NCBI RefSeq assembly: GCF_001467945.1
Contig: NZ_LNYQ01000013.1
Coordinates: 1,773,920 to 1,837,919, forward strand
DNA from: Legionella parisiensis
Lineage (GTDB): Bacteria > Pseudomonadota > Gammaproteobacteria > Legionellales > Legionellaceae
Length of the DNA: 64,000 nucleotides
Reading direction: 5' to 3'
Shown here: in pieces, positions 1-9,021 of the stretch
Layout: every line of letters starts with the position of its first letter
How positions within the stretch are numbered: position 1 is the first letter of the stretch
Notes under the pieces: generated by a model
What the model saw: the letters and a program-made list of their open reading frames with translations, nothing else
What the model was told of the DNA's origin: nothing
Database searches by the model: none
Program-made: the position numbers and the translations under genes

Positions 1-766
1 ATTCAGGCTCATATTGGCCAATAACTTTTGAAACGAGTTTAAGGCAACTCCCTTTTCCAGAGGCAACTCCTCCAGTAGTAAATACAGCTACAGAGCGCTC
101 TTTTTCAACATACTCTAATCCCTCTAAAGCACCCTGCTCACAAAGGTCATTAATAGATTCTGCCACCACCGGTTCAATTATTGCTCGTGCTCTCTGAGTA
201 TAAATCAATGCCATGCCTCGCTGAACACAAACCGCTTTAAGTAATTCTTTATCTGTACTCCATGGCTCTTTTCCTGAAATGGTCGCATGGAATGATTGTA
301 GAGCTTCTAACTCCTCGGATGAAAAAGGATACACCTCTCTTGATTTTCCATGAGATAAGTCATTGAAAAATTCAATAACATCTATATTGGTATTCGCATG
401 CATTGAAGCTACTTTGGACACTAATCCATCTAGCGACTTCTCTTCCAACTTTTTTTGTACCATCGTAAAAGCATGCCCAAATGTATCCATCTCATCATCA
501 ACATCCTTATCCAATTTGATTGTCGCTTGTAATTGTGCAAGAATCTCATGCTCAACAAGGCGTACAGGATACAAACATACTAAATTTCTAACCATGTCCT
601 TAGGGAAAGCAACCGTGGTCTGCTCTAATAAAGCGATAGACTCCTCACTGCCACCAGTGCTTGAGTATGCTATTATCGTAAAATCTTCCGGGCTAACTTC
701 CTGTTTTGATCTTATTCTTTCTTTTAGCTCAACAGTTGGAACAAAGAATCGTCCTTCATATGACAT
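1..766 (-). CDS. N-terminal part of a large P-loop protein (runs off left edge)
   Basis: An open frame on the minus strand starts at the ATG at 764-766, preceded by an AAAGGCGG Shine-Dalgarno-like stretch, and stays open for 255 codons to the window edge. The first 225 or so residues are mostly helical and acidic and I do not recognise them. At about residues 230-240 there is TTGGVASGKGSC, which fits a Walker A/P-loop of the adenylate-kinase/zeta-toxin style (GGxxSGKG). A nucleotide-binding or kinase-like domain therefore seems to begin where the window ends. The layout, a long unknown N-terminal region followed by a kinase-like P-loop, is compatible with a Dot/Icm effector, but that is inference. 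The function cannot be set without the missing C-terminal part. The opposite-strand frame at 363-872 is its shadow. Confidence 0.8.
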   Translation of the reverse strand, partial: MSYEGRFFVPTVELKERIRSKQEVSPEDFTIIAYSSTGGSEESIALLEQTTVAFPKDMVRNLVCLYPVRLVEHEILAQLQATIKLDKDVDDEMDTFGHAFTMVQKKLEEKSLDGLVSKVASMHANTNIDVIEFFNDLSHGKSREVYPFSSEELEALQSFHATISGKEPWSTDKELLKAVCVQRGMALIYTQRARAIIEPVVAESINDLCEQGALEGLEYVEKERSVAVFTTGGVASGKGSCLKLVSKVIGQYEPE

Positions 767-1365
767 TTTGACCGCCTTTGATTTGACTATGTTTTTAACA
801 TATAGATCCACAAACAAACATAGTCAAATAAATAGTAACTCGTTGCGTCTCTGTTTCTCACTCATTATCTAATGACTGACCAGTGTTGAGTAAAAAATTA
901 AAAAGATATCGATTTCCTATGGAATTTATTCTCTTTGTCGTATAGCTCAAACATCAATTGAATGGCGGCCATCACAAGATTAAAAAACATTTGCTTTATC
1001 GGGTTAGTCAGTACTAGCGTTTAATAAATTAATTGATATCCAATTAAAAATATTTAGTGCTTTAAAAATTACTCAAAGGAAGAATTATCATTAGAGGTTA
1101 GCTATCTACCATTAATTAGCACAATAAGTAATTCTCATGGTTTTGCAGTGATTCGGTTTGTAATTTACTTGACAGGTGACATTTTAGACCTGGCAGATAC
1201 CAGTCATCCAAATTTACCCAAAGATCAGCAGTTCTTTTTCTTTTATGGAAAAAATTAGTTTCAAAATGAGTGGATTCTCTTGTGACACTCTTCTGTATAA
1301 AATATGCTCATTCAATATATTTTTATATCGATTTGTTTTGTATACACATATAGCGAGGAAATATC
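767..1365. other. Intergenic region with a possible gene fragment
   Basis: This is AT-rich DNA between the divergent P-loop and F-box genes. Positions 1058-1255 (+) stay open for 66 codons with protein-like composition (it reads ...GFAVIRFVIYLTGDILDLAD...) and end at TAG 1256-1258. The frame has no ATG, so it may be the tail of a decayed gene. The F-box gene's promoter should lie in the last 100 bases; its Shine-Dalgarno GAGGAAA is clear just before 1366. I see no RNA gene or mobile element here. Confidence 0.3.
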
Positions 1366-1986
1366 ATGTCTTTTGAAAAGTTACCGGTGGAATTACAAGC
1401 TATAATTCTATCTAATCTTAATTCTTCAGATTTACAAAAAACAGCTCAGGTTTCAAAAATAATAAGGCAACAAAGTACAAAGTTATTAAATACACTTCAT
1501 GCAGGATATCAGGAAGAAAAAATCTTACCCAATACGTCTGATTACTATGCTGTTGGAGAGAAAGTAATGGTCTCTCAACCTACAAATCCTTGGGACAAAG
1601 GTTTTCCTTATCGAAAAGAACGGAAGTCGATTCCTGAAAATGAAATAAAAAATGCCATACCAAAACAAGGTACAATGAAATTATTCCGCACCCAAAAAGA
1701 AGCACAAGACTATGCAATATGCACTTTAGATCAAGTTCATACTATTGATCGTATAGCGGCTGTTTTTCACGTGCAATTAAAAGAACCAATACTGAGCACC
1801 ATTATAAAACAAGAAATCACACCAGTTGCATATCATATTTTTCGTTCGGGACCTAGGAGAAAAACAATTGAATATGTACTGGCAGATGTTAATAATCTCG
1901 AGTTCATTTCAGGTCAGGTTTCTGACTATGCTGAAATATCATTAGAAAATAAGAAGGAAGATAACTGTGCGTGTTTACTAATGTAA
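1366..1986 (+). CDS. F-box protein with C-terminal CaaX prenylation motif (candidate Dot/Icm effector)
   Basis: A 206-residue protein. Residues 4-45 match the F-box pattern: FEKLPVELQAIILSNL, then DLQKTAQVSKIIRQQS. In eukaryotes and in Legionella effectors such as AnkB and LegU1, this domain binds SKP1 and recruits an SCF ubiquitin ligase. Residues 60-195 form an unrecognised domain with a segment TMKLFRTQKEAQDYAICTL. The protein ends CACLLM, so the last four residues, CLLM, are a CaaX box; with Met at the end farnesylation would be favoured, and the Cys two residues upstream could be acylated. F-box plus CaaX is the combination known from AnkB, here without visible ankyrin repeats. The start is supported by GAGGAAA 6 nt upstream. 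The inferred role is a membrane-anchored ubiquitin-ligase adaptor in the host; the middle domain would choose the target. Confidence 0.85.
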   Translation: MSFEKLPVELQAIILSNLNSSDLQKTAQVSKIIRQQSTKLLNTLHAGYQEEKILPNTSDYYAVGEKVMVSQPTNPWDKGFPYRKERKSIPENEIKNAIPKQGTMKLFRTQKEAQDYAICTLDQVHTIDRIAAVFHVQLKEPILSTIIKQEITPVAYHIFRSGPRRKTIEYVLADVNNLEFISGQVSDYAEISLENKKEDNCACLLM

Positions 1987-1991
1987 ACTTT

Positions 1992-2015
1992 AAACCTCAT
2001 TAATAGCCGAGGTTT
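1992..2015 (+). terminator. Possible terminator after the F-box gene
   Basis: AAACCTC at 1992-1998 and GAGGTTT at 2009-2015 form a 7-bp stem with a 10-nt loop, 6 nt after the stop codon. The T-rich tail is weak, so this is tentative. Confidence 0.35.
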
Positions 2016-2332
2016 TAAATAACCTTAAAAGATAAAGTTTTATTGAAACAAACCGCTACATGCACACAAATATCTTGATGTAGCGGTACCAAATTGTTGT
2101 AAGAATTATTAGAAAATAAGTAATATCAGTTAATGATTCTCATCGTTAGGCCCTGAAAGGATGAAGGATGAATTTACCTTCGCTTTTAATAGTTAAAATA
2201 AAGAATAACCCTATCATAATTAGGTTTAGCACTCCAAACTTGACGAAAAATCCACGATCTCCGCTCGGAAAATCTCCTATAACCTCATATAATAACAATA
2301 CTTTAACGCTATGACAGAAATTAATTGTCAAA

Positions 2333-2992
2333 ATGATTGATACAATGCAGAGTGAACTCAACAAGCATTTCACATATAATTACAAACAACCCGACGAATA
2401 TCGTTTCAGTCTTGATTCAATTCACCTTGCAAAATTTGTCGCAACACAATTGAAATCCTACACAGATCTTGGTTCATTAAGAGTATTAGATCTCTGTGCA
2501 GGCTGCGGAGTCATTGGAATTGAACTATCGTGGCATCTTCCAGCAATCCGGCAGATAGATTTTATAGAGATCCAGGATATTTATACTGATTATTTCTATC
2601 AAAACATAGCTCATGTCAATCGACCTGAATTGCAATTTCGCTGGCATCTCTTAAATTATGATGAATTACATGAAAAAAAATGGGAAGGCAAATTTGATTT
2701 AACTATCAGTAATCCACCCTATTTCCAAGCAGGCCACGGAATGCTTTCCCCTTCCAAATTTAAAAATCGTTGCAGATTTTATTTAGATAGCTCTTTTCAG
2801 AGTTATATTCGAGCGCTAGAAAATTCACTTGCAAACAAAGGTAAAGCTTATTTTTTATTACGCCCATTAAAACATCATGGTCTTGATTTATTTTCTGATA
2901 TGCAAAAAATACTACAGAAAACATCAGTAACAGTAAAAAAAATAGCGCATATCCGTGGTACGGATATTATTTTATTGGAAAAACTGATTTGA
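2333..2992 (+). CDS. SAM-dependent methyltransferase, TrmN6-like
   Basis: A 219-residue Rossmann-fold methyltransferase. SAM-binding motif I is VLDLCAGCGVIGIEL at about residues 50-64. The N6-adenine/N5-glutamine-type catalytic motif NPPY is at about residues 128-131. The order, spacing and length match the TrmN6/YfiC family, which methylates adenine-37 of tRNA-Val, though a related small-substrate or protein methyltransferase is possible. Two start codons are close together (2333 and 2345) and neither has a strong Shine-Dalgarno. It stands alone between the F-box gene and a small secreted protein, with no operon partner. Confidence 0.75.
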   Translation: MIDTMQSELNKHFTYNYKQPDEYRFSLDSIHLAKFVATQLKSYTDLGSLRVLDLCAGCGVIGIELSWHLPAIRQIDFIEIQDIYTDYFYQNIAHVNRPELQFRWHLLNYDELHEKKWEGKFDLTISNPPYFQAGHGMLSPSKFKNRCRFYLDSSFQSYIRALENSLANKGKAYFLLRPLKHHGLDLFSDMQKILQKTSVTVKKIAHIRGTDIILLEKLI

Positions 2993-3117
2993 AATATTTA
3001 GTCTTGCAAAAAGATAAAAAATTCGTTCTTTATTGTCCCCACCATGAGATGTCTACCTTGGATTTCGCTGTTGTTCTATAATTTAAAAAATGGATTTACT
3101 TTTTGGTACTTATCAGA

Positions 3118-3465
3118 ATGTTCACGTTTAAAAATACTTTTCTAACATTCATAATGGCAATTTTCTTATTTATTAATAATAATGTATTTGCCTGTCAGTG
3201 CTTTAATTCATTTTTTTTGAATTCAATTTTTTCAAATAACCAGGGAATTACATGTTCCCTTTCTACTGATTATGGCCGAGTCGTGAGAATGAGTCTTTCT
3301 GACGGAAGAAATAGTGCCGTTTCCTCAATTTATGGCTGTTCGTTAAATTCTGTCAGTAGTAACATCAGAAGAGACTTTTTTTATTATTCTAATAATAATG
3401 AATTGTGTGTTGAGGAAATTTTAAATGCTTGCCGCATGCTCAATATTGAAATTTATTCTTACTAA
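3118..3465 (+). CDS. Small secreted Cys/Ser/Asn-rich protein
   Basis: A 115-residue hypothetical protein. The ATG at 3118 gives a standard signal peptide: charged MFTFKN, then the hydrophobic TFLTFIMAIFLFI, then NNNVFA before CQC. The frame also has a TTG at 3103, but that start would place five extra residues before the signal. The VFAC junction lacks a proper lipobox because Phe is at -2, so cleavage by signal peptidase I is more likely than lipidation. The mature part is rich in Ser and Asn and has five or six Cys, suggesting disulfide bonds outside the cytoplasm. I do not recognise a family. Confidence 0.55.
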   Translation: MFTFKNTFLTFIMAIFLFINNNVFACQCFNSFFLNSIFSNNQGITCSLSTDYGRVVRMSLSDGRNSAVSSIYGCSLNSVSSNIRRDFFYYSNNNELCVEEILNACRMLNIEIYSY

Positions 3466-3590
3466 TATTGACACGCTTGCTCAGAATATAGCAGTGAACA
3501 CTTTTAAAAAGTATTGAGGCAAAATACCCAACTGAAGGAAAGGCTGCAACCCGTTAGAAACCCGTTTAAATTCCATACCTGATTTACTTG

Positions 3591-3628
3591 ATCTTTTAAA
3601 AGCCCCGTCAGAACGAACTGACAGAGCT
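3591..3628 (-). terminator. Rho-independent terminator of fusA2
   Basis: Read on the minus strand, an 11-bp stem with two G-T pairs (AGCTCTGTCAG with CTGACGGGGCT, loop TTCGTT) is followed by TTTTAAAAG. It starts about 20 nt after the fusA2 stop codon. Confidence 0.85.
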
Positions 3629-3649
3629 ATTTAAAAGTCATTTACTATC

Positions 3650-5740
3650 TTAGGCCATAGCTGCCGCTTTCTTCTCTTTTTCTTTGGCAATTACTGTTTC
3701 AGCTACATTGTTTGGGCAAGCAGCATAGTGCGAGAATTCCATTGAGAATTGACCACGACCAGAGGTAAGGGTACGCAATGTACTGATGTAACCAAACATT
3801 TCTGAAAGAGGAACATCGGCTTTAATGCGAACACCAGCAGCACTGGGTTCCTGACCCGAGATCATCCCGCGACGACGGTTCAAGTCACCAATCACATTAC
3901 CTACATCCTCTTCTGTACTATAAACGTCAACCTTCATGATAGGTTCAAGCAGTTGTGGAGCAGCTTTTGGTATGGATTGACGAAAAGCACTTTTTGCCGC
4001 AATTTCAAACGCTATTGCTGAAGAGTCAACGGCATGGTAAGCACCATCGGTGAGGTTAACAACAACATCCAATACAGGGAAACCTGCTAAGGTACCGGTA
4101 TCCATCATTGAGCGGAACCCTTTCTCGATTGCCGGGAAGAATTCTTTAGGAACGTTTCCACCTACAACGGAAGTGATGAACGTGAATCCAGTGTTCGGTT
4201 CTCCTGGGGAAATAGTGTAATCAATCTTACCGTACTGACCAGCACCACCTGATTGTTTCTTGTGAGTATAGCTGTCTTGAATCGTTTTGGTTATTGTTTC
4301 GCGATAAGCAACTTGTGGCTGACCTACGATCAACTCAACATCGTATGTACGCTTCAGAATATCTACTTTAATGTCAAGATGTAATTCACCCATACCACGA
4401 AGAATAGTTTCACCTGAATCTTGATCTGTTTCTACTCTAAACGTTGGATCTTCTGCAACCATCTTACCAATAGCAATAGCCATTTTCTCGGTGGCGCCTT
4501 TATCTTTTGGCGTCACGGCAATAGATATAACTGGCTCAGGGAAAACCATCGCTTCAAGCGTACACTCATGATTAGGATCGCAAAGAGTGTGGCCAGTTCG
4601 AACATTTTTCATGCCTACTATCGCAATAATATCGCCTGCTTCAGCACTTTGTAATTCATTGCGCTCATTCGCCTGCATCTCCACCATACGACCAACACGT
4701 TCCGTTTTACCAGTAAAGGAGTTAAGAATTGTATCCCCCTTATTCAATTTTCCTGAGTAGATACGTACGAACGTTAGAGCACCAAAACGATCATCCATAA
4801 TTTTAAATGCTAAAGCGCGGAATGGTTCATCTGGAGAAACAATAGCGAATTGGCCATTTGGCTCACCTTCAGCGTTAGTCAAAGGTTGCGGATTAACCTC
4901 ATGCGGAGCAGGCAAATAGTCAACCACTGCATCCAATAACAGTTGCATCCCTTTATTTTTAAAGGCCGAACCGCAATAAGTAGGGAAGAAAGCTAATTCA
5001 AGCGTACCTTTACGGATACAACGCTTAATTTCTTCTATTGAAGGCTCCTCTCCTTCCAAATAAGCCATCAGCAACTCATCATCCATTTCAAGTGCTGTTT
5101 CAATTAATTGTGCACGATACATTTCAACGTCGTCATGCATATCGGCTGGTACATCAGTAATTTTGTAATTTTCTGGCTGGCCAGATTCGTCCCAAACATA
5201 CGCTTTACGTGTTAATAAATCGACAACACCTACAAAGCTGTCTTCAAAACCAATGGGCAAAGTCATAATTAAAGGATGTGCACCCAATACTTTTTTAATT
5301 TGCTCAGTCACTTTCAAGAAGTTCGCGCCGATACGATCAAGTTTGTTTACGAAAATCAAACGAGATACTTTTGAGTTGTTTGCATAGCGCCAGTTGGTTT
5401 CTGACTGAGGCTCAACGCCGCCAGAACCACAGAATACCCCGATACCGCCATCGAGTACCTTCAGTGAACGATATACCTCTACAGTGAAGTCAACGTGTCC
5501 TGGGGTATCGATGACGTTAAAGCGGTAACCTTTCCAGAAGCAACTTACTGCTGCTGACTGGATGGTAATACCACGCTCTGCTTCCTGTTCCATGAAGTCG
5601 GTTGTTGATTCACCATCGTGAACTTCACCTATTTTGTGGATTCTACCAGTGAGTTTAAGAATACGTTCGGTAGTTGTAGTTTTTCCGGCATCTACGTGTG
5701 CGAAGATACCAATGTTTCTATAAAGGTTTAAATCAGTCAT
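3650..5740 (-). CDS. fusA2: Elongation factor G, EF-G2 paralogue
   Basis: A 696-residue, full-length translational GTPase. Visible motifs are G1 AHVDAGKT (residues 14-21), the effector region [10 protein letters not shown]3 DTPGHVD, and G4 NKLD, followed by EF-G domains II-V ending [19 protein letters not shown] moves tRNAs and mRNA through the ribosome and, with RRF, recycles ribosomes. Two things point to the second EF-G rather than the main copy: it is not in a str operon (no rpsL, rpsG or tuf beside it), and its N-terminus ([19 protein letters not shown]) and tail resemble the EF-G2 type I recall from Vibrio and Shewanella. Family and activity are secure; the paralogue assignment is inference from context and remembered sequence. 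Confidence 0.93.
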   Translation of the reverse strand: MTDLNLYRNIGIFAHVDAGKTTTTERILKLTGRIHKIGEVHDGESTTDFMEQEAERGITIQSAAVSCFWKGYRFNVIDTPGHVDFTVEVYRSLKVLDGGIGVFCGSGGVEPQSETNWRYANNSKVSRLIFVNKLDRIGANFLKVTEQIKKVLGAHPLIMTLPIGFEDSFVGVVDLLTRKAYVWDESGQPENYKITDVPADMHDDVEMYRAQLIETALEMDDELLMAYLEGEEPSIEEIKRCIRKGTLELAFFPTYCGSAFKNKGMQLLLDAVVDYLPAPHEVNPQPLTNAEGEPNGQFAIVSPDEPFRALAFKIMDDRFGALTFVRIYSGKLNKGDTILNSFTGKTERVGRMVEMQANERNELQSAEAGDIIAIVGMKNVRTGHTLCDPNHECTLEAMVFPEPVISIAVTPKDKGATEKMAIAIGKMVAEDPTFRVETDQDSGETILRGMGELHLDIKVDILKRTYDVELIVGQPQVAYRETITKTIQDSYTHKKQSGGAGQYGKIDYTISPGEPNTGFTFITSVVGGNVPKEFFPAIEKGFRSMMDTGTLAGFPVLDVVVNLTDGAYHAVDSSAIAFEIAAKSAFRQSIPKAAPQLLEPIMKVDVYSTEEDVGNVIGDLNRRRGMISGQEPSAAGVRIKADVPLSEMFGYISTLRTLTSGRGQFSMEFSHYAACPNNVAETVIAKEKEKKAAAMA

Positions 5741-5823
5741 AGCGCTCTTATAAAGTTAATGGATAAAAAATTGTCACATATTGTACAGTATTTTATCCGG
5801 ATTTGCAGCAAAAACTTCTTCCA

Positions 5824-6009
5824 TTAACCTTTTTTTTTATGATTACTATACCTGGCAAACATTGTAGCCAACACTCGCGGCAAAATTAAGCGTGGCAGAA
5901 TATCAATAGGAAGGATAATCGGATAGAAGCTGATCAAGGTAAGGACATTGTCGTTAATTTTTATTTTTTTACTATTCTTACTTGAGATATGGTGATACTC
6001 GTTCCTCAT
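5824..6009 (-). CDS. Possible small hydrophobic protein
   Basis: A 61-residue open frame, 83 nt upstream of fusA2 on the same strand. A basic N-terminal part (KNSKKIK) is followed by a long hydrophobic stretch (LTLISFYPIILPIDILP) and a basic C-terminus (NHKKKG), which could be one membrane segment. There is no good Shine-Dalgarno at the ATG and I know no family, so it may not be a gene. Confidence 0.28.
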   Translation of the reverse strand: MRNEYHHISSKNSKKIKINDNVLTLISFYPIILPIDILPRLILPRVLATMFARYSNHKKKG

Positions 6010-6099
6010 AAATCAATTCAAAACATTTTTTATACAGAAGGATTGTATCTCAAAATTATAAGAAGATAATCATAGAACCAAAATCAATTAACGAAATAA

Positions 6100-6243
6100 T
6101 TAGGACGAGACAAAAAAAGATCCCAAATTTTTCCACTCTCTCGTTTTTTTGATCCTGAAAAGGTGCTAGCTATACTCGATTATTTAGACAGACAAAGACA
6201 TCGAAACATTGTGTCTACCAACTTACAAGAATTTTTCTCTTAA
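6100..6243 (+). pseudogene. C-terminal gene fragment, 48 codons
   Basis: This open stretch has no start codon. It ends at TAA 6241-6243 and its encoded composition is protein-like (FFDPEKVLAILDYLDRQRHR). It lies in a gene-poor stretch of about 0.9 kb (5741-6679) and probably represents the tail of a lost gene. The family is not recognised. Confidence 0.3.
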
Positions 6244-6330
6244 CTATTTAGCTTTTAGAGATATGCGAGTTGTTCTGATTAAACAATGAGTAGAGTTGAA
6301 ACTGGAAAAGTAAATAAAGCAATGTATTTT

Positions 6331-6558
6331 TCACAATTGCGAGAATCTAAAGATAGTTGTAAGTCTACTACCTGCATGTATACTTTTGGTAGAACCGGTG
6401 GGAGCACTTGCAGTCTTTTTACCATCCTTCATCTTTAAAAAAAGATCTGTTATCAATACTAAGTAAGCTATTTTTACCCAATTAGCCCATGCTATTTTAC
6501 CTGTGTACTTAACTAATGCGAAGATTGGACTTGCTACTCTAGAAATTTCATATCCCAT
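6331..6558 (-). CDS. Possible small membrane protein
   Basis: A 75-residue frame from the ATG at 6556-6558; a longer start at 6648 adds residues of doubtful coding character. A hydrophobic part (IFALVKYTG, then WVKIAYLVLITDLFL) is followed by a Lys/Ser/Thr-rich tail, suggesting one or two membrane segments. Codon composition is gene-like but no clear Shine-Dalgarno is seen and the family is unknown. It lies just downstream of the acyltransferase gene on the same strand. Confidence 0.35.
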   Translation of the reverse strand: MGYEISRVASPIFALVKYTGKIAWANWVKIAYLVLITDLFLKMKDGKKTASAPTGSTKSIHAGSRLTTIFRFSQL

Positions 6559-6679
6559 GATAGAAATTAGATAAAAATAATTATAATTAATTACAGACCA
6601 ACACTTATGCAAAATTTGTAACTTGAGGAATAGACTGATACCCTCCAAATCATAAAATAACCAAATGCCGAAATCTGCA

Positions 6680-8782
6680 TTAAGTTGTTATCTTTTCCGA
6701 AAGATTTTTTTCAGCCCATTTTTGAAATAAACCAAGCAATTTTATACTTCCATACTCAGAAATATGGAGTTGATCACGATAGAAAGGAAGGCCGTTGGCA
6801 TCTATCATTGAGCATTTTTTACTATCACAAAATAAATCATTCGGATCAAAAAAAATAACACTTGGGTTGGTTTTTGATATTGCTTTAATTACTGCTTGAT
6901 GAAATGGAATGAGAGTGTTCCTTTCTTTCAAATCGGATATACATCCTTCAGCGCTGCTAAACGGTCTCATACAGCTTTTAACATCTTTTTTATTAAAAAT
7001 AAGATGAGGTAAAAAAACGATAACTTTTATATGATTTTTTTCCAGGAAATCTATTCTGCTTTTCAAGCGAGCCAAGTACTCTTCTGACGCTCCGTATAAG
7101 CCTGCAATTATTGCATATTTCAAAGAGCCAACATTTTGTTTAATAATGTTATTTATAAACTTTTCTTGATGTAGGGGCCTATCCCCTGCACAAGGAAAAG
7201 CTGGATCTGCTGGCATATCGACTAAAGGAGTTGTCCCAACTTTTGCTGCATCGCAAGTGCCAATAGAAAGTATGGTCTCATTCGAGAATAGCTTATTATG
7301 TAATAACCCTGGATAAAGCTGGTTTGCAAAACTATTCCCAAGCAAAATAACAGTCGGCTTCTTGCTTTTATTGATCATACAAAACCACCATTGATAATCT
7401 TTTGCTTCATCAAAAGGATAGCGCTTTAAGCAAAGATCATTTTTTGTGTATTGCCAAGCAGGGCCAACAAACTGGGCGTTGACTTCATTAAAATTTTTCC
7501 AGAAGGGTCTATTTAAAAATCCCTCTTTGCTTTTACAATAAAACCCCACTAAAGCGATCACCAACATGATTAAGATCAATAAATACACAATAAATTTTTT
7601 TTGATTTAAGCGTATTGGCTTCTCAACAAAAGAGTAGGTTCCCCAGGCGAACAACATCGAGATTAAAATAATAATTAGTCCCGCTTTTATTCCTACATGT
7701 TCCCCCTTAAGAATGAATGCGAAAGAAAGGAGAGGCCAATGCCATAGATATAATGGGAAACTTATTAATCCAATCCAGATCAAAATACGACTGGATAAGA
7801 CGGCTTTGTTAAACCAAGCTTTAGGCCCTGCTAGAATAATCAACAAGGTTCCAAGATTGGGTAAGATTGCCCACCATCCTGGGAAAATTTTTGTTTTATT
7901 AATAAATAAAAGGCTCATACCGAGTAATATAAAACCCGTTAGCGAGCTAACGTTTTGCAAAATAGAGTGTTTCTCATTTATATAAATCACGTTCTGAAAT
8001 AGGGTTTTTCCTGATTTTAAGCGATAATTATTCAGTGCAGCTGGCTTTTGGGCGTTAACGCCCCCGCTGGCAAGTCTGTGCTCTGCGTCTTGTCCGTAGC
8101 GTGTAGTAGTGGCCGGAACGGCGGTCGAAGTTTGCTTTTTAAAGATAAAATACGCTAAAAGAGACCCTGTTATTAATTCCCAGAAACGTGTTTGCGGCGA
8201 GTAGAACGCAGCTACCAAGTCATAATGCACCACTTTAATATTTATGATTAAGGAAGCCATGAAAATGAGTAGCAAAACACCAGGGATAATAGCTGGCTTC
8301 TTCCAGATAAACCATAACAATAATGGCCAAATAATATAATATTGTTCTTCAACTCCTAAAGACCAAAGATGGAGTAACGGCTTTGTTTCAGCCAGATTAT
8401 CAAAATACCCCGCTTCAAACCAAAAAGTAAAGTTCGAGAAAAAACCCGCACCACTCAAAACGTGCTTACCTAGTTGTGCGTACTCGTGTGGAAATAAAAT
8501 GAACCATCCAACTATTAAACAGGCAAATAATGTAATTAGAAGAGCTGGAAAAATTCTTTTAATGCGTCGACTATAGAATTCAAAGATACTGAAATGATTA
8601 TTAGTTAAATTATTAAGAATTATGCTGGAAATTAAAAAACCCGAGATCACAAAAAAAATATCAACACCGATGAAGCCTCCTTTTATCCAAGTTGGAAAAA
8701 CATGGAACCCAACTACTGACAACACAGCGATTGCTCGCAAACCATCAATATCAGGTCGATAGTTGAGATGATAATTAGACAT
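6680..8782 (-). CDS. Acyltransferase-3/SGNH fusion, OafA-like envelope O-acyltransferase
   Basis: A 700-residue protein of the OafA/OatA type. It begins with the acyltransferase-3 signature YRPDIDGLRAIAVLSVVGFH and has about ten hydrophobic segments up to residue 430, including the conserved SGFLIS and LLHLWSLGVEEQYY. A periplasmic SGNH-type domain follows: GNSFANQ takes the place of the usual GDSHA, and DQLH near the C-terminus supplies the Asp/His pair. The family moves acetyl or other acyl groups across the inner membrane onto O-antigen, peptidoglycan or other glycans. The GDS-to-GNS change in the first block is worth noting, since the Ser is retained. Around residues 215-245 a GC-rich, low-complexity insert (8044-8132) sits between membrane segments. 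The gene stands alone. Confidence 0.88.
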   Translation of the reverse strand: MSNYHLNYRPDIDGLRAIAVLSVVGFHVFPTWIKGGFIGVDIFFVISGFLISSIILNNLTNNHFSIFEFYSRRIKRIFPALLITLFACLIVGWFILFPHEYAQLGKHVLSGAGFFSNFTFWFEAGYFDNLAETKPLLHLWSLGVEEQYYIIWPLLLWFIWKKPAIIPGVLLLIFMASLIINIKVVHYDLVAAFYSPQTRFWELITGSLLAYFIFKKQTSTAVPATTTRYGQDAEHRLASGGVNAQKPAALNNYRLKSGKTLFQNVIYINEKHSILQNVSSLTGFILLGMSLLFINKTKIFPGWWAILPNLGTLLIILAGPKAWFNKAVLSSRILIWIGLISFPLYLWHWPLLSFAFILKGEHVGIKAGLIIILISMLFAWGTYSFVEKPIRLNQKKFIVYLLILIMLVIALVGFYCKSKEGFLNRPFWKNFNEVNAQFVGPAWQYTKNDLCLKRYPFDEAKDYQWWFCMINKSKKPTVILLGNSFANQLYPGLLHNKLFSNETILSIGTCDAAKVGTTPLVDMPADPAFPCAGDRPLHQEKFINNIIKQNVGSLKYAIIAGLYGASEEYLARLKSRIDFLEKNHIKVIVFLPHLIFNKKDVKSCMRPFSSAEGCISDLKERNTLIPFHQAVIKAISKTNPSVIFFDPNDLFCDSKKCSMIDANGLPFYRDQLHISEYGSIKLLGLFQKWAEKNLSEKITT
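8044..8132. repeat. GC-rich in-frame insert with perfect palindrome
   Basis: Roughly 90 bases of about 60% G+C by hand count lie inside an AT-rich gene. They include the 14-bp palindrome GGGCGTTAACGCCC (8050-8063). The encoded residues are a hydrophilic linker rich in Ala, Thr and Gly, and the reading frame is kept. It looks like a small inserted element, comparable in idea to palindromic elements that insert inside Rickettsia genes, but I cannot show other copies in this window. Confidence 0.4.
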
Positions 8783-9021
8783 TCTAACTTCCTTTCAGAA
8801 TCAAGGTGCTTTCATCATGTGCACATAACTAGCAGTAGATTATTCGAATTTTCAAGTTATTGATAGATGGATCATTAAAAAAATTACCAATAAGCCCTCA
8901 CTTGTTTTCCTGTTCCCGCCAAAAAATGCAACCAAAGAAACTCCTTCTTTGTGTTCGGATTCTTGTGACTCAGAAATTATCGCAGGTTTTTCTCCTTGCA
9001 GTAAACTTGTGACTCTTTCTA

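Noticed and set aside
363..872. Plus-strand 169-codon frame
   Set aside because: It is antisense to the P-loop protein frame, has high Ser/Cys composition and no ribosome site.
2146..2373. Minus-strand 75-codon frame with one hydrophobic span
   Set aside because: Its start lies inside the methyltransferase gene, there is no Shine-Dalgarno, and no alternative start gives a convincing protein. A real small membrane protein is not excluded.
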